A DNA stretch of 64,000 nucleotides from contig VMTE01000036.1 in assembly GCA_013791775.1 (NCBI GenBank), positions 186,001-250,000 of the forward strand. The letters run 5' to 3'. The notes beneath the pieces are model-generated. The model did no database searches and had not been told where the DNA came from. It saw nothing but the letters and a program-made list of their open reading frames with translations. A program made the position numbers and the translations under genes. This document shows, in pieces, positions 49,923-57,548 of the stretch. Positions within the stretch are counted from its first letter, which is position 1. Each line of letters opens with the position of its first letter. This stretch comes from Hyphomonas sp. Lineage in GTDB: Bacteria > Pseudomonadota > Alphaproteobacteria > Caulobacterales > Hyphomonadaceae.

Positions 49923-50012
49923 CTCCGCTCACCCCCGCGCAGGCGGGGGCCCCGCGCGGCTCTTTCCCCAAATCCCTCAACCCGGTCCCCGCCTTCGCGG
50001 GGATGAGCGGAG
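49923..50012. repeat. palindromic repeat splitting scoA and scoB
   Basis: 29-bp arms at 49923-49951 and 49984-50012 are inverted repeats with about three mismatches (core CGCTCA-CCCCGCG-AGGCGGGG), the same family as 23759-23836. It occupies nearly the whole gap between the two CoA-transferase subunit genes, which normally abut, so it looks like an insertion. Confidence 0.75.
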
Positions 50013-50023
50013 TTTAAACGGAC

Positions 50024-50653
50024 ATGCCTTGGACACGCGACGACATGGCGGCCCGCGCCGCAAAAGAACTGCACGACGGATACTACGTCAACCTCGGCAT
50101 CGGCATTCCGACGATGGTGGCCAACCACATCCCCGAAGGCATGGACGTGACGCTGCAAAGCGAAAACGGCATGCTCGGCATGGGCCCGTTCCCCTATGAA
50201 GGCGAGGAAGACGCCGACCTCATCAACGCCGGCAAGCAGACGATCACGACGCTGCCGCGCACCAGCTTTTTCGACAGCGCGACCAGCTTCGCCATGATCC
50301 GCGGCGGCCACATCCACATCGCCATCCTCGGCGCCATGGAGGTCGCCGAAAACGGCGACCTCGCCAACTGGATGATCCCGGGCAAGCTCGTCAAAGGCAT
50401 GGGCGGCGCGATGGACCTCGTCGCCGGCGTCAAGCGCATCGTCGTGGTGATGGATCATGCCAACAAGGCCGGCGAGTCCAAGGTGCTCAAGACCTGCACC
50501 CTGCCGCTCACCGGCAAGGGCGTCGTGGGCCGCATCATCACCGACCTCTGCGTGATGGACGTCGTCCCCGGCGGCCTGAAAGTCATCGAACTCGCCCCCG
50601 GCGTGACGATGGACGAGGTGAAGGCGAAGACGGAAGCGACGCTGGTCCCTTAA
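50024..50653 (+). CDS. scoB: 3-oxoacid CoA-transferase subunit B
   Basis: A 209-residue B subunit. The catalytic Glu is in the conserved [20 protein letters not shown], and other motifs are [40 protein letters not shown] and [20 protein letters not shown]. It pairs with scoA to form acetoacetyl-CoA. Intact in length. Confidence 0.96.
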   Translation: MPWTRDDMAARAAKELHDGYYVNLGIGIPTMVANHIPEGMDVTLQSENGMLGMGPFPYEGEEDADLINAGKQTITTLPRTSFFDSATSFAMIRGGHIHIAILGAMEVAENGDLANWMIPGKLVKGMGGAMDLVAGVKRIVVVMDHANKAGESKVLKTCTLPLTGKGVVGRIITDLCVMDVVPGGLKVIELAPGVTMDEVKAKTEATLVP

Positions 50654-50655
50654 CA

Positions 50656-50701
50656 CCTCTCCCGCTAGCGGGAGAGGAGGGGCCCATTGCGAAGCAATGG
50701 G
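50656..50701. repeat. two adjacent hairpins after scoB
   Basis: CCTCTCCCGCTAGCGGGAGAGG (split here as CCTCTCCCGCT and AGCGGGAGAGG, 50656-50677) and CCCATTGC-GAA-GCAATGGG (50683-50701) form two perfect stems a few bases after the scoB stop. They probably end the operon, though no T-run follows. Confidence 0.6.
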
Positions 50702-50924
50702 AGGTGAGGGGCTTTGACCTTGCACAACTCCGCCTCAAAGCCCACGTCCACGCGCCCCGCGAAAACAAAAACTCCAACCCCCTCAACCCCTTAAAAAATA
50801 ATCCGCCGCCGCCAATCCGGCAGGCTCCACACCCGGCGCAAACTGCGCCGCGCTGACCCAGCCGCGTCCGCATCCTGATTTCTGGTATCCCATCGCGCAG
50901 TTCCTCGCTGCGCTGCGCACGCTC

Positions 50925-51425
50925 TTGCGCGCCACCGCGCCGGAAGCGTTTGCAGGCATCGCGCTCGACGCCCGCGCGCATCTCGCCGCTCTCACTGCTC
51001 TCGTGCGCCGCTACATCTACGTCCTTGCGGCAGAATTCCTTCTGCCGCCGCCGCGCCCAAACCGTTCGCCTGCAAACGGACACGCCCCACAGCCGGCCAA
51101 AGCGCCGGGCAGGCGTGTCTACCGGTTTGCGCTGATCGAAGGGCCGTCGCGCCCCGGCGCCGCCAGCGAAGGCGAAGACCCGCCGGCGCTGCAATGGGCG
51201 CTGCTCCTGCAGGCCGCGGACCGCCTCGCCGGTGTGCTCGCAAATCCCGCGCCCCATGCCTGCCGGCTTGCCCGGCGCTTCGGCACGCTGCTGGTGCCCG
51301 GCCTGCGCGAACTACCGGTGCCCTGGCACGTCATCCGGCGAGCAGGCCCCCAGATCGACGCGCTGCTCATGCGCATCGACCAGGCCGCCCGGCCGCAGGC
51401 CTGGGCCGGGTTGGACACGTCTTGA
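50925..51425 (+). CDS. hypothetical protein with unclear start
   Basis: An open frame with strong third-position GC runs from 50802 to 51425, but has no ATG or GTG near its beginning; the first usable codon is the TTG at 50925, giving 166 residues. The upstream in-frame part (PHPDFWYPIAQFLAALRTLL) looks like real protein, so the true start may be lost, non-standard, or destroyed by a frameshift. The C-terminal half has LQWALLLQAADRLAGVLANP and PHACRLARRFGTLLVPGLRE. No known domain is recognised. Confidence 0.4.
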   Translation: MRATAPEAFAGIALDARAHLAALTALVRRYIYVLAAEFLLPPPRPNRSPANGHAPQPAKAPGRRVYRFALIEGPSRPGAASEGEDPPALQWALLLQAADRLAGVLANPAPHACRLARRFGTLLVPGLRELPVPWHVIRRAGPQIDALLMRIDQAARPQAWAGLDTS

Positions 51426-51502
51426 GACCGGCCACAATTGTACCTGCCCGCACCTTCCCGCTTTGCCGGGGAGAACGCGCGCGCGTCCGCAAACAGTCGC
51501 CT

Positions 51503-51793
51503 TCAGCCCATGCCTTCCACGAAGATCACGCGGTAGTCGGCGGCCTGGAAGCGGTGGGCCTTGGCGGCGGTGTATTCGGGGCTCGTGTACCAGGCCTTGG
51601 CTTCGGCCATGCTGGGGAAGGAGAGGATGACGACGCCTTCGGTATCGGCGCCTTCGGTCACCTCGTGCGGGCCATAGAAGGCGAGCGGGGTGATCTTGTG
51701 GTTGCCGCGCGCAGCCTTGGCGGCCTCGCCGTAGCGGGCCATTGCGCCCTCGTCGCGCAGCTTCTCACGGATCAGGATCACGTATGCGGTCAT
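51503..51793 (-). CDS. DUF1330 family protein
   Basis: From the ATG at 51793 (MTAYVILIREKLRDEGAMAR) the 96-residue protein has the DUF1330 pattern: YGEAAKAARGNHKITPLAFY then GVVILSFPSMAEAKAWYTSP and EYTAAKAHRFQAADYRVIFV. It has the ferredoxin-like dimeric alpha/beta-barrel fold. Enzymatic role unknown. It is divergent from the aminotransferase gene. Confidence 0.9.
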   Translation of the reverse strand: MTAYVILIREKLRDEGAMARYGEAAKAARGNHKITPLAFYGPHEVTEGADTEGVVILSFPSMAEAKAWYTSPEYTAAKAHRFQAADYRVIFVEGMG

Positions 51794-51941
51794 GGCATGT
51801 CTCCCCGGTTGGACGCGGCCAGTTTCCGCGATCCGGGCGCGGCGCGCAATTGTCACCCTGCGGCACCTTCGCCGGCGGCGCAGGGTTCCGCGCTGCCGTA
51901 AAAACCGCTAGGTCTGCCGCCACGTTGCTGGAAGCTGTTTC

Positions 51942-53129
51942 ATGTCCCACTTCTCTGTTCTCTCGACCCTGCCGCCGGACACCCTGCTCGGCCTGATGAC
52001 CGCCTTTCGCGCCGATCCGCGTCCGGACAAGTTCGACCTCGGCGTCGGCGTCTACAAGGACCTCGCCGGGGAGACCCCGATCCTCTCGGCAGTGAAGAAG
52101 GCCGAGGCCCGCCTGATCGATGCGCAGACGACAAAGGTTTACGAAGGTCCGCGCGGCAACACCGACTTCTGCGCGCACATCGAGGACTTCGTGTTCGGCA
52201 AGGCGCATCCCGCGCGCGCCGAAGGGCGGACGACCTCGTTCACGGTGCCGGGCGGATGCGGCGCGCTGTATTCCGGCATCAGCCTGATGAAACGCACCGG
52301 CACGAAACGCGTCTGGGTGTCAAAGCCGACCTGGCCGAACCACCCGAACGTGGTCAAGTCGCTCGGCCTGGAGGTCAAGGACTATGCCTATGCGCGAGAT
52401 GGCGAATTCTACCGGCTCGGCATGATGGCAGACCTCTCCGAAGCCCAGCCCGGCGACGGCGTCATCATCCAGGGGCCGTGCCACAACCCGACCGGCATCG
52501 ATCCCACGCTTGAAGACTGGAAGGAGCTCGGCAAGCTGGCGAAGGAGAAGGGGCTGCTGGTGCTGCTGGATGTCGCCTATCACGGCTTCGCCCAGAGCCT
52601 CGACCGGGATATGGACGGCGTGCGGGCCTTCATGGACGAAGCGGGCGAGGCAATGATTGCCTATTCCTGCTCGAAGAATTTAGGCCTCTACCGCGAGCGG
52701 ACCGGCTGTTTCCTCGTGCTTGGCGAAACGAAAGACGGCATCGATGCGGTCACGACCCATATTGCCGACAACGGCCGCGCCACCTGGTCGATGCCGCCGG
52801 CGCACGGGGCAGGGATTGTGGCGACCGTGCTCGGCGACGCGCAGCTGCGCGCCGAATGGGAAACCGAACTCAACGCCATGCGCACACGGATGAAGGGCCT
52901 GCGCGAGGATCTCTCCGATGCGCTGGTCAAGGCCACCGGATCAAACGCGCTGGCCGCGCTGAAATCGCAGAACGGCATGTTTTCCCGGCTGCCGGTCACG
53001 GCGGCCCAAACGGTGGAACTGCGTGAGAAACACGGCGTTTACATGCCCGCCTCGGGCCGCATCAACATCGCCGGCCTGAACCCGAAGGACATTCCGGCCC
53101 TGTCGAAAATCCTGGCGGGGTATCTTTAG
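51942..53129 (+). CDS. tyrB: aromatic amino acid aminotransferase (aspartate family)
   Basis: A 395-residue PLP enzyme of the class I aromatic/aspartate group. The start MSHFSVLSTLPPDTLLGLMT is followed by FRADPRPDKFDLGVGVYKD, GCGALYSGISLMKRTG, VIIQGPCHNPTGIDPT and YSCSKNLGLYRERTGCF, with the PLP Lys245 in CSKN. Tyrosine and phenylalanine transamination would yield the substrate of the nearby hpd. It stops just before the convergent thioesterase gene. Confidence 0.88.
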   Translation: MSHFSVLSTLPPDTLLGLMTAFRADPRPDKFDLGVGVYKDLAGETPILSAVKKAEARLIDAQTTKVYEGPRGNTDFCAHIEDFVFGKAHPARAEGRTTSFTVPGGCGALYSGISLMKRTGTKRVWVSKPTWPNHPNVVKSLGLEVKDYAYARDGEFYRLGMMADLSEAQPGDGVIIQGPCHNPTGIDPTLEDWKELGKLAKEKGLLVLLDVAYHGFAQSLDRDMDGVRAFMDEAGEAMIAYSCSKNLGLYRERTGCFLVLGETKDGIDAVTTHIADNGRATWSMPPAHGAGIVATVLGDAQLRAEWETELNAMRTRMKGLREDLSDALVKATGSNALAALKSQNGMFSRLPVTAAQTVELREKHGVYMPASGRINIAGLNPKDIPALSKILAGYL

Positions 53130-54049
53130 ATACCCAGCCCCCGCGGCGCGATCTTCTCCAGCTCGCCGATCATCTCGGGCGGAGCCTCGACCGCCTTGCG
53201 CGCGTCAAGGTCCAGCGAGATGGCGATGACTTCGCAAGTCGCCCACGGCCCGCCCGTCTGGGGGTCCATCACCCAGTGGACGAGATTGTGTGTCTTGCCG
53301 GCGACCTTGCCGAGCGAAGTGTGGATCACGAACTGGTCGCCCTCGCGGGGGAGGCGATGATAGCGCAGCCGGTATTCGAGCACAGCGGCGCCCATGCGGC
53401 GCCCGCCGGAATTTTCGCCGACACGCGTGCGCCAGTCGAACAGGAGGTTCGGAACCGAATCCGACACACGCCCGATGATCCAGGACGGCGTCATCCATCC
53501 GTGTGCCCCGCAATGGGCCGACGGCACGGCGCCAAGACCGATGCGCGGCGCGCCGACCGCCTCGACCCGAGCGAGCGTGATCTCGGCGAGCGGAAGGCCC
53601 GGCGCATCCGGATCGAAGGAGCGCGGTTTCGCCTCGTCCGGCGTGGTGTCCTTCAGGGACGCCAGCTTCGCGAGTACGCGGCGGGTCCACGGGAAGGCCT
53701 TGCCTTCGGCGGTGTCGAGATGGGCAATCCGTGTACGGAAGGCGGCGGACAGCGTGCCGTCCGCATGGCGCAGTTCCTGATAGATCACGGCGTCGCTTTC
53801 GCCGATCTCCAGTACGCAGCCCTTCATCATCAGGGGCCGGCCGGGCAGGACTTCCCGAATGAAGCGGATGTGCTGGTCAACCGGCGAGACGGTGGAGGGC
53901 GAGTTCGGCCGGAACGCGTTCGGCATGCCGGCTGCGTGGCAGAGCGCGACGAGACCTTCCAGTTGCTTCTCGACATAGACGCGCACGTTCATGTGCCCCA
54001 TCTCGTCGCAATCCCACTGGTTGCAGCTGCCTTGCCAGAGGGGAATCAT
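53126..54049 (-). CDS. double-hotdog acyl-CoA thioesterase-like protein
   Basis: A 307-residue protein made of two hotdog-like halves: the first from GSCNQWDCDEMGHMNVRVYV (the DEMGHMN motif typical of 4HBT-type enzymes) and HADGTLSAAFRTRIAHLDTA, the second from HGWMTPSWIIGRVSDSVPNL and AAVLEYRLRYHRLPREGDQF. Its start overlaps the Zur stop by four bases, so it is translated with Zur. The substrate is unknown; pairing with a zinc regulator is unusual. Confidence 0.85.
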   Translation of the reverse strand: MIPLWQGSCNQWDCDEMGHMNVRVYVEKQLEGLVALCHAAGMPNAFRPNSPSTVSPVDQHIRFIREVLPGRPLMMKGCVLEIGESDAVIYQELRHADGTLSAAFRTRIAHLDTAEGKAFPWTRRVLAKLASLKDTTPDEAKPRSFDPDAPGLPLAEITLARVEAVGAPRIGLGAVPSAHCGAHGWMTPSWIIGRVSDSVPNLLFDWRTRVGENSGGRRMGAAVLEYRLRYHRLPREGDQFVIHTSLGKVAGKTHNLVHWVMDPQTGGPWATCEVIAISLDLDARKAVEAPPEMIGELEKIAPRGLGI

Positions 54050-54531
54050 GCGGTGCAGTTCCGGCAGGTGCCGCGCACTTCGACGACGGCGCGCGTCATC
54101 CGGAAGCCGGCAGCGCGGGTCTCCGCCCTGAGGGCCTCGCTGGTGTCGGTGGCATGCAATTCCTCGGCTCCCTTGCAGGCGTCGCAGATCAGAAAGACGG
54201 CGGAATGACTGTGGCTGGTATGGCCGCAGGCTACATAGGCGTTGAGGCTCTCGATCTTGTGGACGAGACCGGCCTCCTGGAGAAAATCGAGCGCGCGGTA
54301 GATCGTCGGCGGTTTGGCCGCGCCTTCACCGTCGAGGTTCGCGAGCAGGTCATAGGCCTTCGCGGGCCCCACATTTTCCAGCAGCAGGCGCAGGACCTTG
54401 CGCCGGATACGCGTCATCCGCTGGCCCTGGCGCACGACCAGGGCTTCGGCTTCGTGCAGGAACGCCTCGGTGTCCTTCGGACTGCACGGCGTGTTCGCGG
54501 GTCCGTGCGTGTGGGGGTGGGAAGTGGCCAT
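54046..54531 (-). CDS. zur: Fur-family regulator, Zur type
   Basis: A 161-residue Fur-family repressor starting MATSHPHTHGPANTPCSPKD. The winged helix is RMTRIRRKVLRLLLENVGPA then PPTIYRALDFLQEAGLVHKI. The structural zinc site is CDAC in the middle and CRNC near the C terminus (four Cys), and the sensory His-rich region is ACGHTSHSHSA. The His-rich N-terminal segment is like Zur rather than Fur. It likely represses zinc uptake genes, though none are in the window. Confidence 0.88.
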   Translation of the reverse strand: MATSHPHTHGPANTPCSPKDTEAFLHEAEALVVRQGQRMTRIRRKVLRLLLENVGPAKAYDLLANLDGEGAAKPPTIYRALDFLQEAGLVHKIESLNAYVACGHTSHSHSAVFLICDACKGAEELHATDTSEALRAETRAAGFRMTRAVVEVRGTCRNCTA

Positions 54532-54673
54532 CCCCTTATTTCAGGTGTTTTGCCCAGAATGTGAAGGGGCAGGCGGCGCTGCGGGTCTGGACGGCCTTTG
54601 CAAATCACTTGAGATTCGCCTGAGACGCGACCGTCCGGCGGAAGCTGGCGGCGCGGTGTGGAGGCGTTGAGAC

Positions 54674-55054
54674 ATGCAGTTATCCGAACGCGGCGGGCTC
54701 GAACTCTGGCGCAAGGCGGTCACCGCCTCGGTGCGCTCGGACGCGCCGGACCTGACGGCGCGCCAGCAGGCGGTGCTGATGTCCGTGGCGCTGATGCCCG
54801 GCCCGCATACCGTGCGCGGCCTGGCGGAGCATCTGGGCATCGCCAAGCCGGCGATCACGCGCGCGCTGGACGCATTGGAGCGCCTCAACTTCATCCGCCG
54901 TCTGCCGGACGATTCGGACCTGCGGTCGATCTTCATCGAGCGCACGCCGGACGGCATGACCTATCTGCGGTCCTTCGCGCGCCTTGTTCTTGCCGCAGCG
55001 TCCGGCGAAGAAGCAGGCGGAAAGCCTGCAGCCAAGCGTTCCAACGCGGCCTGA
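54674..55054 (+). CDS. MarR-type winged-helix regulator
   Basis: A 126-residue regulator. The HTH is MPGPHTVRGLAEHLGIAKPA then ITRALDALERLNFIRRLPDD, with wing DLRSIFIERTPDG. It is shorter than the other MarR protein and lacks the long C-terminal dimer helix. It lies 25 bp before the NlpC/P60 gene on the same strand, so both are probably cotranscribed. Binding site and ligand are unknown. Confidence 0.82.
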   Translation: MQLSERGGLELWRKAVTASVRSDAPDLTARQQAVLMSVALMPGPHTVRGLAEHLGIAKPAITRALDALERLNFIRRLPDDSDLRSIFIERTPDGMTYLRSFARLVLAAASGEEAGGKPAAKRSNAA

Positions 55055-55079
55055 GGCGTCCGCCTCGGAGGCTGTGGCC

Positions 55080-55925
55080 ATGCCTGATTTCAATGACAAG
55101 CGCATCGCCCGCCCACAGGCGATGGGCCGGCTTTGCCAGGTGATCGACGGCGTGGTCGCCCTCCGGGAAGCACCGCACCACAGCGCCCGTCTCGCAACGC
55201 AGGCCCTGATGGGGGAAACCCTGTTCGTGCTCTGCGAGGAGGCCGGGTTCCATCTCTGCCAGCTGCAGCGTGACCGGTATGTCGGCTGGGTGTGGCTGTC
55301 GGGCATTTCGGGCGCGGTGACGGTCCCTACACACAAGATCACCGCCCTCAGCACGTTCCTTTTCCCGGCGCCGGACCTGAAGACGCCGCCGCGGGCCACG
55401 CTCAGCCTCGGCGCGCGCCTGGCGGTGACGGGCGAGCGGGACGGCGTGTGGGTCGAATGCCAGCCATCCGGCTGGGTGCACGAACGCCACCTCGCGCCGA
55501 TCGACGCGCTGGAGACAGATCCCGCCGGACTTGCCGAGCGGTTCCTCGATGTGCCTTACCTCTGGGGCGGGCGCACAAGTCACGGGCTCGATTGTTCAGG
55601 TCTCATCCAGCAGGCCTTCGAGGCGTGCGGCGTGATCCTGCCGCGCGATTCGGACATGCAGGCCGCTTGGGCGGGAGAGCCCGTCGAGGACTGGCAGGCG
55701 CCGGGCGCGCTGAAGCGGGGCGACCTTGTGTGCTGGGACGGCCATGTCGGCATCCTGACGGCGCCGGACATGCTACTCCACGCCAACGCCTATCACCTTC
55801 AGGTCGAGCGTGAACCGCTGGCCGGCGCGATTGCGCGGATCCGTGCCGTGGCCGGTGAGGTGATCGGTGTACGCCGGGTATCGCTGCCCCCTGGCGGGCC
55901 GCCCGCATGGCTGACGGCCCCTTGA
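55080..55925 (+). CDS. NlpC/P60 cell-wall hydrolase with SH3 domains
   Basis: A 281-residue protein with the start at 55080 (MPDFNDKRIARPQAMGRLCQ). Residues about 20-140 form two SH3-like bacterial domains, then the NlpC/P60 catalytic domain: Cys172 in GLDCSGLIQ, His222 in WDGHVGIL and His234 with Asn236 in LLHANAYHL, preceded by YLWGGRTSHGLDCSG. There is no obvious signal peptide, so export route is unclear; such enzymes in this group cut gamma-D-Glu-Dap bonds and may process recycled murein peptides in the cytosol. Overlaps the next gene by 19 bp. Confidence 0.9.
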   Translation: MPDFNDKRIARPQAMGRLCQVIDGVVALREAPHHSARLATQALMGETLFVLCEEAGFHLCQLQRDRYVGWVWLSGISGAVTVPTHKITALSTFLFPAPDLKTPPRATLSLGARLAVTGERDGVWVECQPSGWVHERHLAPIDALETDPAGLAERFLDVPYLWGGRTSHGLDCSGLIQQAFEACGVILPRDSDMQAAWAGEPVEDWQAPGALKRGDLVCWDGHVGILTAPDMLLHANAYHLQVEREPLAGAIARIRAVAGEVIGVRRVSLPPGGPPAWLTAP

Positions 55926-56572
55926 GCCGGGATCCACCACGCCTGGTGCGCGTCACCAGCCGTCGCAGCCGCGCCTTCCGGGACGCCTTCGCGGTCTACG
56001 AGACGGCCATCCCCCGGTCCGAGCAGAAGACGCGCGCGCAGATCGTTGCCGGTCTGAAAAATCCCGACGTCCATTTCTGGGCCTACGTGCGCCGGCAGGA
56101 AGTGATCGGCGTCGCGGTACTCTATGCTTCGCGGCATCAGGGCATGCTGCTGCTGGAATACCTCGCGGTATCGCCCGGCGTTCAAGGGCAGGGCATCGGA
56201 TCGGACCTGTTCCGGGAATCGCTGGGTGCGAGCCAAATGGGGCCGGGCGCAGCGATGCTGATCGAAGTCGATTCGGAGCTGGACGAGGTGGACGCGGCGG
56301 AACGCACGATCCGGAAGAAGCGGAAGCAGTTCTATCGCCGGCTGGGCTGCCGGGAAGTGCGCGGCTTCGACTATATCCTGCCGCTGGAAACGTATGGTCC
56401 GGCGCCGCGTATGAGCCTGATGGTGACAGGCGCGGCAGAAGACGAGATCGACGTGGCCCGTCTCAGGCAGGCGGTCGAAGATATCTACGTGCACGTCTAT
56501 GACTGCTCGCGCACCGATCCGCGCATCGCGGCGATGTTCGCGGCGCACGAGACAACCTTCAAGCTGATCTAG
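55907..56572 (+). CDS. GNAT family N-acetyltransferase
   Basis: A 221-residue protein with GNAT motif VIGVAVLYASRHQGMLLLEY, LAVSPGVQGQGIGSDLFRES (the Q-x-x-G-x-G/A pyrophosphate loop, here QGQGIG) and KRKQFYRRLGCREVRGFDYI. It starts inside the NlpC gene by 19 bases. It is followed by a terminator hairpin that belongs to the opposite-strand cytochrome gene. Substrate unknown. Confidence 0.85.
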   Translation: MADGPLSRDPPRLVRVTSRRSRAFRDAFAVYETAIPRSEQKTRAQIVAGLKNPDVHFWAYVRRQEVIGVAVLYASRHQGMLLLEYLAVSPGVQGQGIGSDLFRESLGASQMGPGAAMLIEVDSELDEVDAAERTIRKKRKQFYRRLGCREVRGFDYILPLETYGPAPRMSLMVTGAAEDEIDVARLRQAVEDIYVHVYDCSRTDPRIAAMFAAHETTFKLI

Positions 56573-56581
56573 GGTCCAAAC

Positions 56582-56610
56582 AAAAAGCCCCCGGCCGGCG
56601 GCCAGGGGCT
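56582..56610 (-). terminator. Rho-independent terminator after the cytochrome c gene
   Basis: AGCCCC-C-GGCC-GGC-GGCC-A-GGGGCT (56586-56610) is a stem with one C-A mismatch, followed on the minus strand by U5 (A5 at 56582-56586). It lies 25 bp beyond the cytochrome gene stop. The 3' end of the converging acetyltransferase lies 14 bp away, so it may also serve that strand weakly. Confidence 0.8.
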
Positions 56611-56635
56611 GTCTGTGGGCGGAAGGTGCGGCCGG

Positions 56636-57382
56636 TCAGGTCGGCTGGACTTCCTCGACCGGAGCTTCGGCGGGAGCCACTTCGCCTTCGGCCGGGGCGG
56701 CTTCGCCCTCTGCCGGTTCGGCGGCGGCATCGGCCGGGACCGTTTCACCTTCGGCGGGGACGGTTTCGCCCTCGGCGGCTTCCGGTGCGGCGGCCATCGG
56801 GGCCGGGAAGGCCGGTGCGCCTTTCGTATTGGCCGCGAGATAGGCCATCACGTTGACGCGGTCGGTATCTTTTTTGAGGCCGGCAAACGACATCGAGGTG
56901 CCTTTGACGTAACCGCCCGGATTCTTCAGCCAGTCGTTGAGGTTCTCGTAAGTCCACGTGCCTTCGGCATTCGCCATGGCGCCGGAATAGGCGAAGCCGG
57001 CGAGGTGGGCCTTGTCGGCCCCGACGACGTTGTTCAGGTTCGGGCCGGTGCCGTTGGCGCCGCCGGGGGTGATCGTGTGGCAGGTCGAGCATTGACCGGC
57101 GAAGATGCGTTCACCGCGCGCAGCGTCTGCGGCGGCCAGGGCGGCGCCGAGGTCAAACACAGGTTCGACCGGGCCGGCGGCCGAGGTCGCTTCCGCGATT
57201 TCGATGCAGTAGTGGAACTTGCCGCACATCTGCTGGCTGAGCGTCAGTTCTTCACCGTGCTCTGCGCCGTGACCGGCACCTTCACCGCCGAACACCAGGC
57301 CCGGAAGCTGCAACAGGGCCATCAGGCCGAGTGCCGTCGCCAGCAAGGCGCCGAAGATCTTGTTGAGACCGAGTTCTCCCAT
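56636..57382 (-). CDS. membrane-anchored c-type cytochrome
   Basis: A 248-residue protein with an N-terminal membrane anchor (FGALLATALGLMALLQLPGL) and a class I cytochrome c domain: C98-S-T-C101-H102 with axial Met164 in KGTSMSFAGL. The arrangement resembles CycM-type cytochromes that carry electrons from the bc1 complex to oxidase in alphaproteobacteria. The last 50 residues are a low-complexity acidic tail repeating AEGE(T/A) units with Pro and Ala. It is followed by a terminator. Confidence 0.9.
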   Translation of the reverse strand: MGELGLNKIFGALLATALGLMALLQLPGLVFGGEGAGHGAEHGEELTLSQQMCGKFHYCIEIAEATSAAGPVEPVFDLGAALAAADAARGERIFAGQCSTCHTITPGGANGTGPNLNNVVGADKAHLAGFAYSGAMANAEGTWTYENLNDWLKNPGGYVKGTSMSFAGLKKDTDRVNVMAYLAANTKGAPAFPAPMAAAPEAAEGETVPAEGETVPADAAAEPAEGEAAPAEGEVAPAEAPVEEVQPT

Positions 57383-57548
57383 CGGGGCAATCCTTCGAAT
57401 CTATTCCGTTACGAACGTCTTGGCGGGCGCCTTTTGGCACGCTAACCGGGTGCGCACAATATAACGGGTACCTCCAGGGGGCGCTTCCCCCCGGCGTAGC
57501 GGCGATCAGACGCACGTTGATTCGGGGTGCAGGGCAAGGAAATCCGCA

